32,917 nt of DNA from Flavobacteriaceae bacterium (GTDB lineage: Bacteria > Bacteroidota > Bacteroidia > Flavobacteriales > Flavobacteriaceae): NCBI GenBank assembly GCA_024644725.1, contig JAHEHE010000025.1, forward strand, positions 1 through 32,917, in the 5' to 3' direction. Every line of letters begins with the position of its first letter. Position 1 is the stretch's first letter. Shown one piece after another: positions 30,451-32,917 of this stretch. The notes beneath the pieces are model-generated. The model had not been told where the DNA came from. It searched no databases and worked only from the letters and a program-made list of their open reading frames with translations. The position numbers and the translations under genes are program-made.

Positions 30451-32043
30451 ATGATTCAAAACTCTGTACTGTTGCAGCTTCTCATATTCCTATTCCTTCC
30501 CGCCTCTTTTGTTGCTCAAAACTCGGGCGATCACAGTGAAGGACCATTCGATCAATTGATCATACGGGGCGCAACGCTGATCAACGGAAATGGGGCACCT
30601 CCCACGGGCCCGGTGGATATCGTGATTGAGGGGAACCAGATTTCAGCGATAAAAGTAGTCGGGTATCCCGGAGTTGAGATCGATCAGGACAAAAGACCAC
30701 AATTGGAAAAAGGCGGCAAGGAAATCGAAGCCAAAGGGATGTATGTCCTGCCGGGATTCATCGATATGCACGGGCACATCGGCGGTGAGGCACAAGGCGC
30801 GGAATCCGACTATGTTTTTCGATTGTGGATGGCTCATGGAATTACAACGGTTCGCGAACCAAGTGGCCGTGGCATCGACTATGCCTTGAACTTGAAAAAG
30901 CTGAGTAGCCAGAACAAAATCACTGCTCCCAGGATCGTTTCCTACACGGGGTTCGGTCAGGTCAGTGACTCGTTCAATCCGCTGAACGATCAACCGATCA
31001 ATACCCCGGAAAAAGCTCGGGAATGGGTTCGGGCGAACGCCAAAATGGGTGCAGACGGAATCAAATTTTTTGGAGCTGAACCCGAGATCATGGAAGCTGC
31101 CCTGGACGAAAACAAAAAACTGGGCCTCGGCTCTGCCTGTCATCATGCGCAGATGAGCGTGGCCCGATGGAATGTGTTACATTCGGCTCGTGCCGGTTTG
31201 ACCAGCATGGAGCATTGGTACGGGCTTCCCGAGGCCCTGTTCGAAGACAGGACGGTTCAGGACTACCCATTAGATTACAACTACAATAATGAGCAGCATC
31301 GTTTTGAGGAGGCGGGCAAGCTCTGGGAGCAGGCGGCTCCCCCCTATTCCGATAAGTGGAATTCCGTGATGAATGAGCTCATCGAATTGGATTTTACACT
31401 GGATCCCACATTCAATATTTATGAAGCCAGCCGTGATCTTCACCGGGCGAGACGCGCGGAATGGCACGAGCAATACACCTTGCCGTCTCTGTGGCGCTTT
31501 TACCAGCCCAGCAAGATCTCTCATGGTTCATATTGGCACTATTGGGGAACCGAACAGGAAATTGCATGGAAGAAGAACTACAAACTATGGATGACCTTTG
31601 TCAATGAATACAAAAACCGGGGAGGTCGGGTCACCGCCGGTTCAGATTCCGGATTTATATTTCAATTGTACGGCTTCGCTTACATTCGCGAATTGGAGCT
31701 TCTGCGTGAGGCCGGATTTCACCCGCTCGAGGTCATTCGTGCCGCTACCCTGAACGGTGCAGAAGCCTTGAAAATGGATCAAAAGATAGGCTCCATCCAG
31801 GTGGGCAAACTCGCCGACCTTGTCCTGATTGAGGAAAATCCACTTGAAAACCTGAAAGTACTTTATGGCACGGGTGCGATCAAACTCACCGAGGACAACG
31901 AGGTAGTTCGCGTTGGTGGAGTGAAGTACACGATTAAAGATGGAATCATCTACGATTCGAAGAAACTCCTGGAAGAAGTGCGAGACATGGTGGAAGCAGC
32001 AAAGGAAAAGGAAAACTTTGAAATCAGACAACCCGGGGAATAG
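30451..32043 (+). CDS. Secreted amidohydrolase-family protein (imidazolonepropionase-like)
   Basis: 530 residues from the ATG at 30451. Signal peptide about 1-22 (ends SFVAQ). Metal motif GFIDMHGHI (His107, His109), GITTVREPSG, then SACHHAQMSV and TSMEHWYG (His ligands) and AGSDSG near residue 395 (metal Asp), ending with the usual composite beta-sandwich block KIGSIQVGKLADLVLIEENPLENL. The organisation is that of exported Bacteroidota amidohydrolases that cut peptides or cyclic amides; the substrate is unknown. topB starts 5 bases after its stop, so they are co-transcribed even though the functions look unrelated. Confidence 0.9.
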   Translation: MIQNSVLLQLLIFLFLPASFVAQNSGDHSEGPFDQLIIRGATLINGNGAPPTGPVDIVIEGNQISAIKVVGYPGVEIDQDKRPQLEKGGKEIEAKGMYVLPGFIDMHGHIGGEAQGAESDYVFRLWMAHGITTVREPSGRGIDYALNLKKLSSQNKITAPRIVSYTGFGQVSDSFNPLNDQPINTPEKAREWVRANAKMGADGIKFFGAEPEIMEAALDENKKLGLGSACHHAQMSVARWNVLHSARAGLTSMEHWYGLPEALFEDRTVQDYPLDYNYNNEQHRFEEAGKLWEQAAPPYSDKWNSVMNELIELDFTLDPTFNIYEASRDLHRARRAEWHEQYTLPSLWRFYQPSKISHGSYWHYWGTEQEIAWKKNYKLWMTFVNEYKNRGGRVTAGSDSGFIFQLYGFAYIRELELLREAGFHPLEVIRAATLNGAEALKMDQKIGSIQVGKLADLVLIEENPLENLKVLYGTGAIKLTEDNEVVRVGGVKYTIKDGIIYDSKKLLEEVRDMVEAAKEKENFEIRQPGE

Positions 32044-32048
32044 CAACT

Positions 32049-32917
32049 ATGAAATTGTGCATTGCCGAGAAGCCAAGCGTAGCTTCTGAAATTGCCAGGG
32101 TCCTTGGGGCCACGCAACGTCATGACGGATACTTTGAAGGAAACGGATACCGGGTAACCTTTACTTTCGGTCATTTATGCAGTTTGCAGGAACCCCATGA
32201 TTACAAACCTCATTGGAAAAGTTGGAATCTGAACAACCTGCCCATGTTGCCCGAGAAGTTCAGAACGAAGGTCGTTTCCAATCCGGGAATCGAGAAGCAA
32301 TTTGGGATCATTCGAAAATTATTGAAGGAAACCACAGAAGTAATAAACTGTGGGGATGCGGGAATGGAAGGTGAGCTGATTCAGCGCTGGGTCCTCAATG
32401 AGGGCGGATATCAGGGAGTCATCAAAAGACTTTGGATCTCGTCCCTTACAGCTGAAGCCATTCGAGAGGGCTTTGAAAGCCTTAGACCCTCTTCAGAATT
32501 TGACAACCTCTACTTTGCCGGATATTCCAGAGCAATTGGAGACTGGTTGTTGGGGATGAATGCGACCCGGCTCTTCACGGTTACCTATGCCCGGCAAAAG
32601 CAGGTTTTGTCTGTGGGAAGGGTGCAAACTCCAACCCTGGCCATGATTGTGGAGCGCTATCTCAGCATTCAGGATTTCAAACCCAGTCCGTATTGGGTCC
32701 TCCAAACCACCTATAAGGATGTTGTGTTTCAATGTGAGGAAGGACGATTTGACAAACAGGAAGAAGGCGAGGCGCTGTTCTCAAAAGTAGAAAATAGTCC
32801 CTTTGAAATCATATCTGTGGTTAAAAAAAACGGTCTTGAATATGCTCCCAAGCTTTTTGATCTGACCGGACTTCAGGTCCATTGCAATAAAAAATTCGGT
32901 TTTACGGCAGAAGAAAC
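32049..32917 (+). CDS. topB: DNA topoisomerase III (partial, C-terminus off the right edge)
   Basis: About 290 residues seen. Type IA topoisomerase start MKLCIAEKPSVASEIARVLG with the TOPRIM Glu (Glu7) and Lys. The second TOPRIM block is GDAGMEGEL (residues 102-110), where most type IA enzymes have D-x-D-R-E-G-E, so the second Asp is Gly and the Arg is Met. I recall GDAG-Q-EGEL as the usual form in Bacteroidota TopB. RLWISSLTAEAIREGF, GRVQTPTLAMIVER and YWVLQTTY follow. The active-site Tyr should lie beyond the window. It unlinks replicating DNA. Confidence 0.93.
   Translation, partial: MKLCIAEKPSVASEIARVLGATQRHDGYFEGNGYRVTFTFGHLCSLQEPHDYKPHWKSWNLNNLPMLPEKFRTKVVSNPGIEKQFGIIRKLLKETTEVINCGDAGMEGELIQRWVLNEGGYQGVIKRLWISSLTAEAIREGFESLRPSSEFDNLYFAGYSRAIGDWLLGMNATRLFTVTYARQKQVLSVGRVQTPTLAMIVERYLSIQDFKPSPYWVLQTTYKDVVFQCEEGRFDKQEEGEALFSKVENSPFEIISVVKKNGLEYAPKLFDLTGLQVHCNKKFGFTAEE

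Overview
The window is chromosomal DNA from a member of the Bacteroidota, most likely a marine or environmental Flavobacteriia-like species (class inferred, not proven). The evidence is: many Bacteroidota-type -7 promoter boxes (TAnnTTTG), one with a full TTTG-N19-TAnnTTTG arrangement; little Shine-Dalgarno signal before starts; and typical families such as DUF1080 lipoproteins, DUF2490, DUF4956, large secreted Asp-box (BNR) proteins, QEGLA-motif proteins, and a topoisomerase III with the GDAG-x-EGEL variant TOPRIM motif. I see no rRNA, tRNA, insertion sequence, prophage, integrase or CRISPR array. Coding density is high and genes are packed into short operons. Two genes run off the edges: a Gfo/Idh/MocA oxidoreductase on the left and topB on the right.

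Layout. 1-2355 (minus): sugar-oxidation pair, a Tat-exported Gfo/Idh/MocA dehydrogenase and a two-domain DUF1080 (3-keto-glycoside hydrolase family) lipoprotein. 2356-4454 (minus): stress block with a possible 37-residue ORF, a cold-shock protein with a long structured leader, an Hsp20 chaperone and Dps, separated by clear intrinsic terminators. 4823-9287 (plus): tripartite export operon of ABC protein, HlyD-type adaptor and TolC-type channel, translationally coupled; the ABC ATPase has several altered catalytic motifs. 9282-12994 (minus): VWA protein, MoxR-like AAA ATPase, and a NAPE-PLD-like metallo-hydrolase. 13157-16208 (minus): a tight trio of glutathione-synthetase-like ATP-grasp ligase, N-formylglutamate-amidohydrolase-like protein, and a QEGLA/DUF1704 putative metallopeptidase.

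16279-18471 (minus): YghZ-like aldo/keto reductase and an unusual exported protein built from two copies of a ~160-residue unit that is itself made of ~12-13-residue '[DHG]-[VI]-K-[AG]' repeats. 18572-21077 (minus): five-gene operon (73-aa unknown, TspO, SRPBCC, CIA30, SDR) behind an excellent promoter. 21304-25035 (minus): secreted ankyrin protein and a 1074-aa Asp-box repeat protein. 25142-28729 (minus): DUF2490 barrel, DUF4956 membrane protein, metallophosphoesterase lipoprotein and serine beta-lactamase-like lipoprotein. 28823-32917 (mostly plus): secreted DegP-like protease, convergent NTF2-like protein, secreted amidohydrolase and topB.

The strongest candidates for an undescribed system are the ligase/amidohydrolase/metallopeptidase trio at 13157-16208, which looks like a peptide or gamma-glutamyl metabolite pathway rather than ordinary glutathione synthesis, and the repeat protein at 17311-18414. 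The exporter with the atypical ATPase is also worth attention. All functional statements come from reading motifs; no database search was run.
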